This document shows positions 15,901 to 23,620 of a stretch of 42,176 nt of DNA, in pieces; positions within the stretch are counted from its first letter, which is position 1; each line of letters starts with the position of its first letter. Origin of the DNA: Oscillospiraceae bacterium (GTDB lineage Bacteria > Bacillota > Clostridia > Oscillospirales > Oscillospiraceae); contig JAFVMW010000030.1 of NCBI GenBank assembly GCA_017506735.1, forward strand, positions 1 through 42,176, written 5' to 3'. A model generated the notes under the pieces. The model was not told the origin of the DNA. It worked only from the letters and a program-made list of their open reading frames with translations, and searched no databases. The position numbers were made by a program, and so were the translations under genes.

Positions 15901-17753
15901 AGAGCGGAGATCTTGTTGGTGTTGTCCACGGTGATGTTCTTGAAGGTTACAGGGGTGTTATGGGCATCCTTTGCATACCAGCCCACACAGCCGACGATAC
16001 CGCCGTTGCCAATGTTATACACACGGGGATTGCAATTGAAGATGGCGATGTTCTCAAAGGTAGCACCGCAGTCCGCATAGGCAGCAATGGTACCGGTGGT
16101 GGTGAACTCGCCGTCAGAGGAGAAGTTCTTGACGGTCAGATTCTTGACGGTACCGCCGTAGACCTTGCCGAACAGGCCCATGCCGTCACGGTAGTGGTTG
16201 GGGGTGCCGGAGTAGCCGTCATTGTAGTCGCCGAACATCTCCCAGGTGTTCTGGTAGAAGTTGGCGATGGTGTGGCCGTTGCCGTCAAAGGTACCCTCGA
16301 AGGTCTTGAATCCACTGGTAACGCTGATGCCACTCACCTTATCGTAGTTACCATTGCTATTATAGTAGCCGATGGGATAAAATACCTTGCCGTTATCAGC
16401 GATGGTATCGCCAATGTTGATGTTGGCGATCAGCTTGACGGTCTTGCCGGAGAAGCTGTCCTGGGTCTGGCCATCCATACCGCCGACAATGGCGCTGAGG
16501 CCTGCCAGCTGGTCCGCGCTGGCGATGACCAGCTCTGTCTTGGACGCATCATACCAGTCGTATACACGGTCGCCATTCCAGGGGTTATCTGTGTCCGCAA
16601 CCACGGCAACCTCGGAGAAGGTGGCCATGTAGAGAATCACATCGCCGCTGAGAGGGTCATACTTGAACTGGTTGTGGGCGGTGAAGGTCTCATTCAGACC
16701 GATCTGGGTCATTTCCTTGGTTTCAGTACCCTCCACATGATACAGCTTCAGGTTGCCGTTGTTCATGCCGATGGGAGCCGCTCCGCGGATGGTGATCTCC
16801 ATGGGCTGCGTGTTATCGGAGGCGACGCCGTCCATGTGGACATCCAGCGCACGCAGATCCTCATTCTCACCCAGGGTCACATTGCTCTCGGATTCGTCCT
16901 TCTCAGTGACTTCCAGAGTCAGCTTGCTGGTACCCTCGGACACCTGAACGCCAGCAGGAATCTGAGCGCTGACAGATACGCCCTGAATGGATGTATTCTG
17001 AGTGGTTGCGTTGTTCTCAACCTGAACGTTTGTAGAAGCGGTTTCGGAGATGTTCAGATTCGGTGCGCCGTACTCAGAATCCTTGTCGTAGTCATTGCCG
17101 AAGCTGTCTTCCTCCCAGGTGTACTGACTTGCCATCAGCACAACACGGAAGCCGCCGCCGACGCTGCGATTCTGGTATTCGTTGCCGGCAGATTCCTGCA
17201 TCTTCAGCACAATGCAGGCAGTCAGCTCGCCAGCAGGTTCGGTGGCAGTGGCCTGTGCGCCCTCAGGGAGCAGCACGCCGTGGGCCGCGCCATCATTGTC
17301 AGCCATCAGCTCGGACAGGGTGCCCACCCGATATTCATCGGTGAGCTGCTCGCGCCCGGTCAGCTGCGTGTCACCAGGGAACAGGTAGACATCAATCACA
17401 TCAGCCAGATTCACCTCTTCGGTGTTCTGCGTCTGGGGAATGATGTTCAGCCGGTACCGGAAGGCAAGGCTGCCCTCATTGGTGATTTTCACATAGCGAA
17501 CCTGGGTGTAGCCGGGCTCCCACAGGCTGTAATTGAAAATCGCGCCCTGGGACGCGTCCTGCCATTCAGGTTCACCAGCAGTGGGCATGGTGTCTGTCCA
17601 GTAGAGTTCCGCATCCAGAGTACCGGACTTGATGATATTTCCGGAGCTGGTCACAGTATCCGTGAACCAGGCGAAGGTTGTGCCCATAAGCATGGATACA
17701 CACAGAAGCAGTGATATCACGCTCTGGAGCAATGCCAGTTTGGACTTCTTCAT
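12996..17753 (-). CDS. Giant TasA-like surface protein with beta-helix and SASA-type esterase domain
   Basis: A 1,585-residue secreted protein. The signal region has AWFTD at residues 28-32. A TasA-like domain covers about 30-260, and a GLUG-like beta-helix about 400-740 closely resembles the one in the downstream giant protein. A bacterial Ig-like (Big_3-type) domain lies near 968-1055. The C-terminal domain (about 1249-1585) resembles SASA/SGNH carbohydrate esterases: AGQSNAYG with nucleophile Ser1258, FGPEVG, WMQGESD, and DAYH with likely catalytic Asp1553/His1556. It could deacetylate sialate or acetylated glycans such as mucin or plant polysaccharides; the substrate is inference. AAAGGAGG precedes the ATG. 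Hairpin modules lie on both sides. Confidence 0.87.
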   Translation of the reverse strand: MKKSKLALLQSVISLLLCVSMLMGTTFAWFTDTVTSSGNIIKSGTLDAELYWTDTMPTAGEPEWQDASQGAIFNYSLWEPGYTQVRYVKITNEGSLAFRYRLNIIPQTQNTEEVNLADVIDVYLFPGDTQLTGREQLTDEYRVGTLSELMADNDGAAHGVLLPEGAQATATEPAGELTACIVLKMQESAGNEYQNRSVGGGFRVVLMASQYTWEEDSFGNDYDKDSEYGAPNLNISETASTNVQVENNATTQNTSIQGVSVSAQIPAGVQVSEGTSKLTLEVTEKDESESNVTLGENEDLRALDVHMDGVASDNTQPMEITIRGAAPIGMNNGNLKLYHVEGTETKEMTQIGLNETFTAHNQFKYDPLSGDVILYMATFSEVAVVADTDNPWNGDRVYDWYDASKTELVIASADQLAGLSAIVGGMDGQTQDSFSGKTVKLIANINIGDTIADNGKVFYPIGYYNSNGNYDKVSGISVTSGFKTFEGTFDGNGHTIANFYQNTWEMFGDYNDGYSGTPNHYRDGMGLFGKVYGGTVKNLTVKNFSSDGEFTTTGTIAAYADCGATFENIAIFNCNPRVYNIGNGGIVGCVGWYAKDAHNTPVTFKNITVDNTNKISALWGSWDVACGGLVGQYYPTSGQENAIDNAGIHMENCHVAAQIDVYNDVCANYQYYAYRYAGILVGSVRENVEQDGHVYPKMDDLSAENCTVHFGDWNDYYYCELVANSLASYTHDHQMSRLEQVASVDVANMKVTSLDGAITDIPTSGRYNYVVVKAKGSDGKWVHGDGAAYATCYHFVDGKVWNHADAGSEEVDTNGDGVKETVLKEDKQLVYREFNNLVTGYGWGVTSKGVGEMDGVTILDREEGNSYVKFEVQDTISDAYRANNSRAIGRLFKAAMIADPKLAINSENVVVTVSPKIGTNSTAGGIYTPNTSDWTKGTIVFTGKGAAVITITDYYFCTATTFEVEIVENRVTGLSVKTNKNLYDISKNETFSASDITVTAVYSDGNARTLDVSDFTYTFKENAGDFTTFGEKNGVVTYTYAEDTVTAEFKVVAVSMKELALSGGGGKYELYFEQFGINAVGQQFYMAPGKNTINGDLVDGNVFGAATLEFATGTVDYTVGWNGGSTVYSETNAYGAITINCTTAPFADIFGYVGYADNRVPIAFGVYVDTADNLTYSLPMDANADINTNTGTENSKIFYIQAPLNTMNLSSGEHTVTFVSIFADGIQTLTKWTVNIAEKEEEDISQKTANVIILAGQSNAYGASALTEAVKSQAVVADYSNIFINYSNINCENGVWKSLYYNSGFEPYHPGVGGTVDGACFGPEVGIAYQLATNEATKDEVWYIIKYTAAGSMLDGQWLAGKYDNEGLVSDMGGYLSDLMIDYVHDSLAKIEAIHGTNVKIHSFVWMQGESDALADDCAGKYQANEAALVNKVREEFASYANNDNGDNIIFVSGAIAKNAEIQHGYYDTNGKFVAGYFDESNDYQWTAGYRVTPNGWTYSDTVNKGKNTNAKIEWEPVTNSINNKGTGFVLPNSACIDTSTLLVGANAGENNDAYHYSSASMWNLGQWFGIAINYLDLLGLNNTN

Positions 17754-17787
17754 GATTTTCCTCCTTTGTTACCGATGATCCTCTTTT

Positions 17788-17854
17788 CGGTAATCGAAGG
17801 GCATAAAGTAACATTATACTCTTCGATTACCGCCCCACCCCGAATGGGGTGGGG
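17788..17854 (-). promoter_or_regulatory. Two-hairpin intergenic module
   Basis: CGGTAATCGAAG (17788-17799) pairs with CTTCGATTACCG (17821-17832), and CCCCACCCC (17833-17841) with GGGGTGGGG (17846-17854). In the transcript the GC-rich hairpin comes first, about 20 nt after the stop of the 428-aa subunit gene. Same architecture as 12831-12932. Confidence 0.65.
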
Positions 17855-17873
17855 ACGGTTGGGAAATCAGAAA

Positions 17874-19160
17874 TTACTTGCCGAAGGTGTAGGTGTAGGT
17901 GCCGACAGTGATATAGTTGCCGGTTTCCTCGTTAACAGACTTGTAGCCGAACAGTTCCTCGCACTCTTCCTCAGTGTAGGTTTCGTACAGACGCAGTTCC
18001 ACAGTGATGGTGGTTCCGTTGTTTGCCTCATCGTTGTTGAACACGCCACAGTTGAAGACCTTAATATCTCTGCACAGCTGGACATAGTCAACGTAAGCAC
18101 CCTTGCCATACAGCAGTCTGCAGGCAGTATTGGCAGGGATGCCATCAACGCCGTCTCCGCTATCAATATCAAAGGCTTCGAAGCCAACCCAATCCATATT
18201 CCAGAAGTCATACTGACCTGCCAGACCTGCGGTTCCGGTAGTAATGGGCTTATCAAAGGTCACAACGAAATCAGCGTGCCAAGTTGCATACTCACCAGCA
18301 GCAGCTTCTTCCTCGGTTTCAGTGGTCTTGAAAACAAAGCCCTTATCAAGGCCATTCTGCACCTCACCAGTCTTGGAGAAGCTTACATAGTCATACAGAG
18401 GAATACTGACATTTTCCAGCTCCTCTTCGGGCATGACAGACACATCCGCCTTGGGAGCAGCGTCGTACTCAGCGTCCTTATCGTAGGTGTGATCGAAGGA
18501 GTCATTCTCCCAAGTGTACTGAGTAGCCAGCAGCTGGACAGCGAAGCCGCCGCCAACGGACAGGTTCTGATACTCATTGCCAGCCTCTTCCTGCATCTTC
18601 AGAACGATGCAGTATGATACTTCGCCAGTAGCAGGGTCTTCACCGGTGTAGTCATCGGTAGCTACTTCCGCAGCAGGCAGCAGGTAGCCGTAAGCGGCAC
18701 CGTCAGCATCAGCCATCAGGTCAGCCAGGGTGCCCACGGGAGTAGCCGCTGCAACAGCAGCACGATCAACTGTAGCAGTGGCATCGAACAGGTAAACGTC
18801 GATGACCTCCGCCAGATTGACCTCGCCTTCCTTAACAGCCATAGAGGGAATCACGTTCAGCTGGTACTTGAAGGACAGGTTGCCCTTGTTGACAATCTTC
18901 ACATACTTGACCTGGGTGTAGCCGGGCTCCCAGAGTTCGTAATCGAAGATTGCGCCCTCAGATGCATCGTTGTTGATGGCATCAGCGGTATCGCCGTAGT
19001 ACAACTCCGCGTCCAGGGTACCGGACTGGATAATGTTGCCGGTGCTGGTCACGGTGTCTGTAAACCACGCGAAGGTGGTACCCATCAGCATAGAGCAGCA
19101 GAGCAGCAGGGAGACCAGGCTCATGACGAATGCCTGACGGGCAGACTTTTTGTTTGTCAT
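17874..19160 (-). CDS. TasA/CalY-like fibre subunit, 428 aa
   Basis: A secreted protein with the signal region CCSMLMGTTFAWFTD (AWF at residues 31-33), followed by TSTGNIIQSGTLDAELYY, the hallmark start of TasA/camelysin-type subunits. Residues about 40-250 share WEPGYTQVKYVKI, NEYQNLSVGGGF and QYTWENDSF with both giant proteins, so this domain is the common polymerising unit. The C-terminal half (about 255-428) is not recognised and has no membrane helix. A GGAGG lies 9 nt upstream of the ATG. It would be processed by one of the two SipW-like peptidases and either form the major fibre or cap it; the role is inference. Confidence 0.85.
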   Translation of the reverse strand: MTNKKSARQAFVMSLVSLLLCCSMLMGTTFAWFTDTVTSTGNIIQSGTLDAELYYGDTADAINNDASEGAIFDYELWEPGYTQVKYVKIVNKGNLSFKYQLNVIPSMAVKEGEVNLAEVIDVYLFDATATVDRAAVAAATPVGTLADLMADADGAAYGYLLPAAEVATDDYTGEDPATGEVSYCIVLKMQEEAGNEYQNLSVGGGFAVQLLATQYTWENDSFDHTYDKDAEYDAAPKADVSVMPEEELENVSIPLYDYVSFSKTGEVQNGLDKGFVFKTTETEEEAAAGEYATWHADFVVTFDKPITTGTAGLAGQYDFWNMDWVGFEAFDIDSGDGVDGIPANTACRLLYGKGAYVDYVQLCRDIKVFNCGVFNNDEANNGTTITVELRLYETYTEEECEELFGYKSVNEETGNYITVGTYTYTFGK

Positions 19161-19241
19161 TTTGTTTTTCCTCCTTTTTATAGAAATAATTTGTCGACAA
19201 ACTATGTAATCCGTTTCTAACGGTTTACACCATAATGGGGG

Positions 19242-20075
19242 TTATTCCACAGGTTCTGTGGCTTTCTCTGTCGGCTCGGCAGGGTCTGTTACAGACGGCA
19301 CCGACTCCGCAGGCGCTTCCGAAGGCTGGGCTGGATCGCTGGCGGAAGGCGTGGACTCCGTCGGTTCCTCTGAAGGCTCAGTCGGATCACTGACAGCCGG
19401 TGTGGATTCACTGGGTTCCTCCGATGGTTCGGTCGGATCGCTGACAGCCGGTGTAGATTCACTGGGTTCCTCCGAAGGCTCGGTCGGATCACTGACAGCC
19501 GGTGTAGATTCACTGGGTTCCTCCGATGGTTCGGTCGGATCACTGACAGCCGGTGTCAGATCAGATGGGTCAAGCGGCTCCACTGTAATCACCACAGCCA
19601 GAGGCTCATCTGTCTGTACCGGACTTTCTCCCCAATTGGTAGACAGCGTCATTTCCACAGCTCCGCCGGTCACGGACAGAGGAACCACAATCGACTCATC
19701 CACCAACAGGGTTGCGGTGGTAAACGAATGGCTCTCTCCCACCGTATCCGTCAGAAGAAGCTGGCAATATCCCCGGCAGGTGCCGGTATTGTCAATGGTC
19801 AGCACATATTCACCCGGCCCCAGAGTATAAATCCCTTCCGCAGGTTCCACAGGAACTCCGTCCTGTGCCAGCTGGGCTGACACGGTGAACTCCCCTATGG
19901 AAATGGCATTATTCTGGCTGGTTATGGAATAACTGAACAGGGCCCAGGTGGTGGAGGCCAGGCCGAACATACACAGAAAAATACAGAATACTGAGGAAAA
20001 GAGCACCCGAAACAGATCCTTTTCCGTCATTTTACGATCTTCCGGAACTGTAAACAGTTCCTTCCATTTGGACAT
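19242..20075 (-). CDS. Small TasA-like protein with Pro/Ser/Glu-rich repeat tail
   Basis: A 277-residue secreted protein. Unusually, about 25 cytoplasmic residues precede the hydrophobic signal helix (about 22-46), which ends in TTWALFSYS, a variant of the SipW-type motif; QNNAISIGEF follows as in TasA-like subunits. The globular domain covers about 50-165. The tail (about 172-277) consists of 17-residue repeats of the type STPAVSDPTEPSEEPSE, encoded by a 51-bp tandem repeat. Such acidic Pro-rich tails commonly act as wall-spanning stalks. There is no sortase motif or C-terminal membrane helix. It lies 23 nt downstream of the previous subunit gene. Confidence 0.8.
   Translation of the reverse strand: MSKWKELFTVPEDRKMTEKDLFRVLFSSVFCIFLCMFGLASTTWALFSYSITSQNNAISIGEFTVSAQLAQDGVPVEPAEGIYTLGPGEYVLTIDNTGTCRGYCQLLLTDTVGESHSFTTATLLVDESIVVPLSVTGGAVEMTLSTNWGESPVQTDEPLAVVITVEPLDPSDLTPAVSDPTEPSEEPSESTPAVSDPTEPSEEPSESTPAVSDPTEPSEEPSESTPAVSDPTEPSEEPTESTPSASDPAQPSEAPAESVPSVTDPAEPTEKATEPVE
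19374..19560 (-). repeat. 51-bp tandem repeat inside the 277-aa protein gene
   Basis: The string CTGACAGCCGG recurs at 19390, 19441, 19492 and 19543, a period of 51 bp (17 codons). A more diverged unit lies to the left (about 19328-19380). Adjacent units are nearly identical, so copy number could change by slippage without frameshift. Confidence 0.9.
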
Positions 20076-20098
20076 TCTTTCCCCCCCCTTTCATTATC

Positions 20099-20764
20099 TC
20101 ACTCCAGATCCGTTCCTGCCTGCTGGGCAAATACGGTAACACCCAGCTCCACGGTTGGCACGGTGGTACCCCGATAATTGGCTTCATTACCGGTTTCTTC
20201 CGGCATCCAGACAATCAGCGCGGCATAGCGCTTGCTGCCTGTCAGCACCGTCACATCATCAACCTCAGAATACTGGTTCAGCAGTAGATCCAGCACTTCC
20301 TTGTCTGCCAGAGCCTGAGCAGCAGCCCGTTCCAGCTCCGGCTCAGAATCGGCGAAAACAACACCGAACCTCAGATGCGTAGGCAGATGGAGTCTGCCGC
20401 CGAAAACATTCACGCTGTCCACCCAGGACCGGCAGTCCACAGACAGCTTGTAGTCAAAATTCACATCGCCGTTATTTTCAATCCGCAGGTATACCACCTG
20501 GGTGTAGCCAGGCTCATACAGAGCCTCCTCAGAAAAAACGGGAGTTTCTGCCTCCACCGGAGCGTACTCGACCATGGTGTCATTCTTATAGAATACATCC
20601 AGGTCCAGAATTCCGATGAGGAAAGAGTTTCGGATGGATTCCGTACTGTCGGTGAACCAGGCAATGGTGGTACCCGCTCCCATCAGAATCCAGAGCACAA
20701 GCAAGCACAGAGACAGTGCCATCGCTTTTTGATATATAGATTTTCGTTTCATGCGACGGATCAT
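20099..20764 (-). CDS. TasA/CalY-like fibre subunit, 221 aa
   Basis: A secreted protein with a SipW-type signal ending MGAGTTIAWFTD (AWF at 35-37), then SIRNSFLIGILDLDVFY. It shares YEPGYTQVVYLRIENNGDVNF with the larger subunits, and the rest is a single beta-rich domain ending near the C-terminus. The start at 20764 has AAAGG five nt upstream; the next Met (20752) lacks a ribosome site. It lies 22 nt downstream of the anchor-protein gene and 23 nt upstream of the repeat-tail protein gene, in an evident operon. Probably a fibre component; the exact position in the fibre is unknown. Confidence 0.83.
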   Translation of the reverse strand: MIRRMKRKSIYQKAMALSLCLLVLWILMGAGTTIAWFTDSTESIRNSFLIGILDLDVFYKNDTMVEYAPVEAETPVFSEEALYEPGYTQVVYLRIENNGDVNFDYKLSVDCRSWVDSVNVFGGRLHLPTHLRFGVVFADSEPELERAAAQALADKEVLDLLLNQYSEVDDVTVLTGSKRYAALIVWMPEETGNEANYRGTTVPTVELGVTVFAQQAGTDLE

Positions 20765-20786
20765 CCCTGCCTTTCATTTTCGTTTC

Positions 20787-21431
20787 TCAGGTATTATGCT
20801 CTTGCTTCCGCCGGGGCATCAGCAGGAACAGAAGCAAGATTCCGGACAGACAGAAGGTCAGTCCGTAGGCCATCAGACCGGACTCGTCGCCGGTGTCTGG
20901 TGGTTCGGGGTCGGTGTCTTCCACCGGGTATTCTTCGATCATGAATTCCCAGTCCAGATATCCCACCAGGTTTTTGAACTGGTTGTCCAGCGTCACCGGC
21001 ACATCCAGACGGAGGATCAGCTCCAGCTCACCGCCGGAATACAGGGTTCCCAGATATACCCAGTCCGTAAGCTGGGCGGACTGATCCGCTGCCGCGTCAA
21101 AGAGTACCGTTTCTTCCGCCTCTTCCACCGACAGCCGAAGCTGGGAGAGGAATTCCACAGAATCCGGTTGGGCGCCCAGACTCCGTAGGTATACCTTGAT
21201 TTTCACCTCATTGTCCGCATCATTGCGCAGCAGGACGGTCTGCTCCAGCTGATCGCCGGGCATCACATCCTTGAACCCGGTGAACAGATCCGTGGGGGAA
21301 TAATCGCTGCCGGGTTCGAAGACAAAGGAGCCGGCGTTGCCGTCATAGATGACCTGGCCCTGGGCAAATACAGGGGTGATCAGCAGCAGCACAGCCAATA
21401 CAGCCCCGAGGAGAGAATACAAACGTCTCAT
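20787..21431 (-). CDS. Sortase-type wall-anchored protein of the fibre locus
   Basis: A 214-residue secreted protein with an ordinary signal peptide (LLGAVLAVLLLITPVFAQG) and no AWFTD motif, unlike its neighbours. The mature domain (about 25-170) has MPGDQLEQTVLLRNDADNEVKIKVYL, the strand pattern of TasA-like accessory proteins. It ends with PPDTG (residues 177-181), a hydrophobic helix and the basic tail MPRRKQ, the three-part sortase sorting signal in a variant of LPXTG. It could fix the fibre to peptidoglycan. No sortase gene is in the window. Its start overlaps the upstream subunit gene by 4 nt, so the two are translationally coupled. Confidence 0.8.
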   Translation of the reverse strand: MRRLYSLLGAVLAVLLLITPVFAQGQVIYDGNAGSFVFEPGSDYSPTDLFTGFKDVMPGDQLEQTVLLRNDADNEVKIKVYLRSLGAQPDSVEFLSQLRLSVEEAEETVLFDAAADQSAQLTDWVYLGTLYSGGELELILRLDVPVTLDNQFKNLVGYLDWEFMIEEYPVEDTDPEPPDTGDESGLMAYGLTFCLSGILLLFLLMPRRKQEHNT

Positions 21432-22006
21432 CCGGTCACCTCCCCGTCCAGAGCAGGCCAGCCCGCAGCCTCCCAGGGATGCTGAGCAGGGTTATGTTCA
21501 GACTGAACAGCCTGGGCTGTAACAGTCAACGTCAGAGTCTTGCCGATGTAATTCTGATCCACCTTGTCGCCAACAATCTCCACCTGCGTAAATACCGGAG
21601 GTGTAGATTCACCGGGCTGGAGAATCTCATTATAATAGATGCATCCGTCCTCACGGCTTGTCCAGGCGGACTCGTTCAGATTCACCCGGAATACCTCCTC
21701 CGCACTGAGTTCCTGGCTGTCGATGCCGTTGACCAGCCGGACTCGAAGGTAGAAGGGATGTCCGCAAACATTCTCAATGACTACAGTCTTGCCCACAATA
21801 TCACCCGGGATGATGTACACACCCTCCTCCGGGAAGGGAGAACCGTCAGCGGTGTACTCGTGAATCACAAGCTGAATGTCACCGGAGGTGACCACATTGG
21901 TTGCCTTGCCGATGAGGGAGTAATATGCCAGGGTATTCTGGGAAAGAAGGGTCACAAAAATCGCTGCAATTGCGATCAGCGCCAGTTTTCGCCGGGTTCC
22001 GGCCAT
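21428..22006 (-). CDS. TasA/CalY-like subunit, 192 aa
   Basis: A small secreted protein with a signal helix ending SQNTLAYYS (residues 22-30), a degenerate SipW-type motif, then ATNVVTSGDIQLVIHEY. The domain is beta-rich, with PGDIVGKTVVIENVCGHPFYLRVRL and TLTVTAQAVQSEHN, the latter shared with the 239-aa subunit (VATQAVQSEG). GGAGGG lies upstream of the ATG. The 4-nt overlap with the anchor-protein gene suggests the two products work as a pair, for example as the base of the fibre; this is inference. Confidence 0.8.
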   Translation of the reverse strand: MAGTRRKLALIAIAAIFVTLLSQNTLAYYSLIGKATNVVTSGDIQLVIHEYTADGSPFPEEGVYIIPGDIVGKTVVIENVCGHPFYLRVRLVNGIDSQELSAEEVFRVNLNESAWTSREDGCIYYNEILQPGESTPPVFTQVEIVGDKVDQNYIGKTLTLTVTAQAVQSEHNPAQHPWEAAGWPALDGEVTG

Positions 22007-22040
22007 AAATTATCCCTCCTTCTCTTAATTTTCATGGACT

Positions 22041-22134
22041 GTGGACCGGATTCCCGAACAGGAATCCGCTCCACCGGCCACGAGCCGCATAGTATTTGAA
22101 TATCCCATCAGGGATGGCGGCAAGCCGCCATCCC
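22041..22134 (-). promoter_or_regulatory. Two stem-loops between subunit genes
   Basis: GGGATGGCGG (22111-22120) pairs perfectly with CCGCCATCCC (22125-22134). GTGGA and CGGATTCC (22041-22054) pair with GGAATCCG and TCCAC (22061-22074), with one mismatch. No T-run follows, so mRNA processing or stabilisation is likelier than termination. The sequence differs from the other three modules. Confidence 0.6.
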
Positions 22135-22156
22135 GCGGGACTATTCATGGGAATGA

Positions 22157-22828
22157 TCACTCAACGAAGTCGAAAGCGTCCTCGGCATTGGATGCGGGAA
22201 CATTCTCGACCTGGACAGCGCTGGCATGGACATCGATGGTCAGAGCGTTACCCTTGGTAGCGAACAGATCATCCTGAGTCAGATTGGTGGGGATCTTCAC
22301 GTTGGTGAAGGTTGCCACGGGATCAGCATCAGGAGTCAGAACATTCTTCAGGTAGAACACATAGGTGCAGGTATCCTCGGTGAGGTCCTCAACGATATGT
22401 CCATCGCGATCTGCGGTCCAGTTTGCGTCAAAGTCATCGGCAAAGGTCAGCAGGGTCTTCAGATCCGCACCCTCGCTGATGATCTTCCATGCGGAAGCAT
22501 CCTTGAAGGTAATGGTCAGACGGATCCACTGGTCATAACGGCCGGTGTTCTCCACGTAGGGAGCCTTATCCAGCACATCACCGGGAACCACATCCTCGAA
22601 TTCAGCACCGCCTTCCTCAACACGCTCGGGGACACCATCACCATCGGTGTCCACTTCTTCGAATACATCCACGGAGAAGATGTCATCAGCATCCTCATCA
22701 TCATCGGTAACAACGAAGAACTCGTTGGTCACATTCTCCTCGTCGGAGAACCATGCCAAAGTGCTGAAGGACAGAATGGCAATCAGGCAGACAGCCAGAG
22801 CGGTCACAAACAACTTTTTCTTATTCAT
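22157..22828 (-). CDS. TasA/CalY-like subunit with acidic Ca-binding-like insert
   Basis: A 223-residue secreted protein. The signal ends FSTLAWFSDEENVTNEFF (AWF at 25-27), typical of SipW substrates. An acidic stretch (residues 41-75) contains DTDGDGVPERVEE, like the Asp-rich loops of EF-hand or thrombospondin type 3 calcium sites; binding is inferred only. The rest is a beta-sandwich-like domain (VVPGDVLDKAPYVENTGRYDQWIRLTITF) ending in HASAVQVENVPASNAEDAF, which resembles the C-terminus of the 239-aa subunit. GGAGG precedes the ATG. It lies 72 nt downstream of the 239-aa gene. Confidence 0.85.
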   Translation of the reverse strand: MNKKKLFVTALAVCLIAILSFSTLAWFSDEENVTNEFFVVTDDDEDADDIFSVDVFEEVDTDGDGVPERVEEGGAEFEDVVPGDVLDKAPYVENTGRYDQWIRLTITFKDASAWKIISEGADLKTLLTFADDFDANWTADRDGHIVEDLTEDTCTYVFYLKNVLTPDADPVATFTNVKIPTNLTQDDLFATKGNALTIDVHASAVQVENVPASNAEDAFDFVE

Positions 22829-22900
22829 GCAATATTTCCTCCTTTCTTCAAGAATCTATCTGAACATTGCCGGATTCACGGTCAATGTTAAGAATGGTTT

Positions 22901-23620
22901 TTAGCCGGCAAAATCCGGCAGTGTGGTCTGGAAGGTCGCGGACAGCGCGGAAGCGGCATCTGCAAAGCCTTCGGACTGAACAGCCTGGGTTGCGACCAGG
23001 ATATCAATGGTGGTCAGGAGTTTGCCCTCGGCATCAGCGATCTCAAAGCCGGTAAACTCATAGGCCTTGGTTTCCTCATTCCAGATACAGAACTCCAGAT
23101 TTGCGCTTTCAGTGTCGGGGTTGTCCTTCACATCCACATTGGCCTTCAGGTACACACCGTTGAGCAGAGCATCGGTGACAGCCTTGCTTGCCAGCGCATC
23201 ATTGTAGCGGAAGGTGTAGACGGTGTACTCCAGACCGCTTTCATCCACGTAGGGAGAATTGAATTCCCAGGTCCAGTTCTCACCGGCGATGTCCAGAACC
23301 AGGCAGTTATTCAGCTTGGTGGGAACCGCAATGTGAGTACGGATGTAGGCGGGATTGTTGCCGGTGTTCTCTACCGTAACAATCTTGTAGATGTAGTTTT
23401 CGTCCGCAGAGGGATTTTCCATATCCACAACAGGCATCATAACCTGTTCCTGTGTGAAGTCCGTGCCATCCTCATTGGTTTCGTGCTGGACAATCTTGAT
23501 GGAGCCGACGGTGAAGGTATTGGTAGCCTGATCCTCATCGGTGAACCATGCCAGAGATCCGCCAACCACCAGGGCCAGCAGGGCCACGGTCAGTGCCAGG
23601 GCCATAATCTTCTTTTTCAT
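22901..23620 (-). CDS. TasA/CalY-like fibre subunit, 239 aa
   Basis: A secreted protein with a signal ending VVGGSLAWFTDEDQATNTFTVGSI (AWF at 24-26), closely matching camelysin/TasA starts. The body carries ENTGNNPAYIRTHIAVP and ends with VATQAVQSEGFADAASAL, a classic TasA-like C-terminal pattern. Its ATG shares one base with the stop codon (TAATG) of the preceding signal-peptidase gene, with AAGGAGG in the peptidase coding end, so expression should be coupled to the enzyme that probably cleaves it. Of all subunits here it most resembles a canonical TasA-type major fibre protein. Confidence 0.87.
   Translation of the reverse strand: MKKKIMALALTVALLALVVGGSLAWFTDEDQATNTFTVGSIKIVQHETNEDGTDFTQEQVMMPVVDMENPSADENYIYKIVTVENTGNNPAYIRTHIAVPTKLNNCLVLDIAGENWTWEFNSPYVDESGLEYTVYTFRYNDALASKAVTDALLNGVYLKANVDVKDNPDTESANLEFCIWNEETKAYEFTGFEIADAEGKLLTTIDILVATQAVQSEGFADAASALSATFQTTLPDFAG

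Noticed and set aside
10065-17714. Very long plus-strand open frames (959 aa at 10065-12944 and 1,295 aa at 13827-17714).
   Set aside because: They are antisense shadows of the two giant minus-strand genes, lack ribosome sites and family motifs, and arise from the codon bias of the true genes.
19328-19560. Tandem repeats as a CRISPR array.
   Set aside because: Period 51 bp with no unique spacers, and the repeats are in frame inside a coding region.
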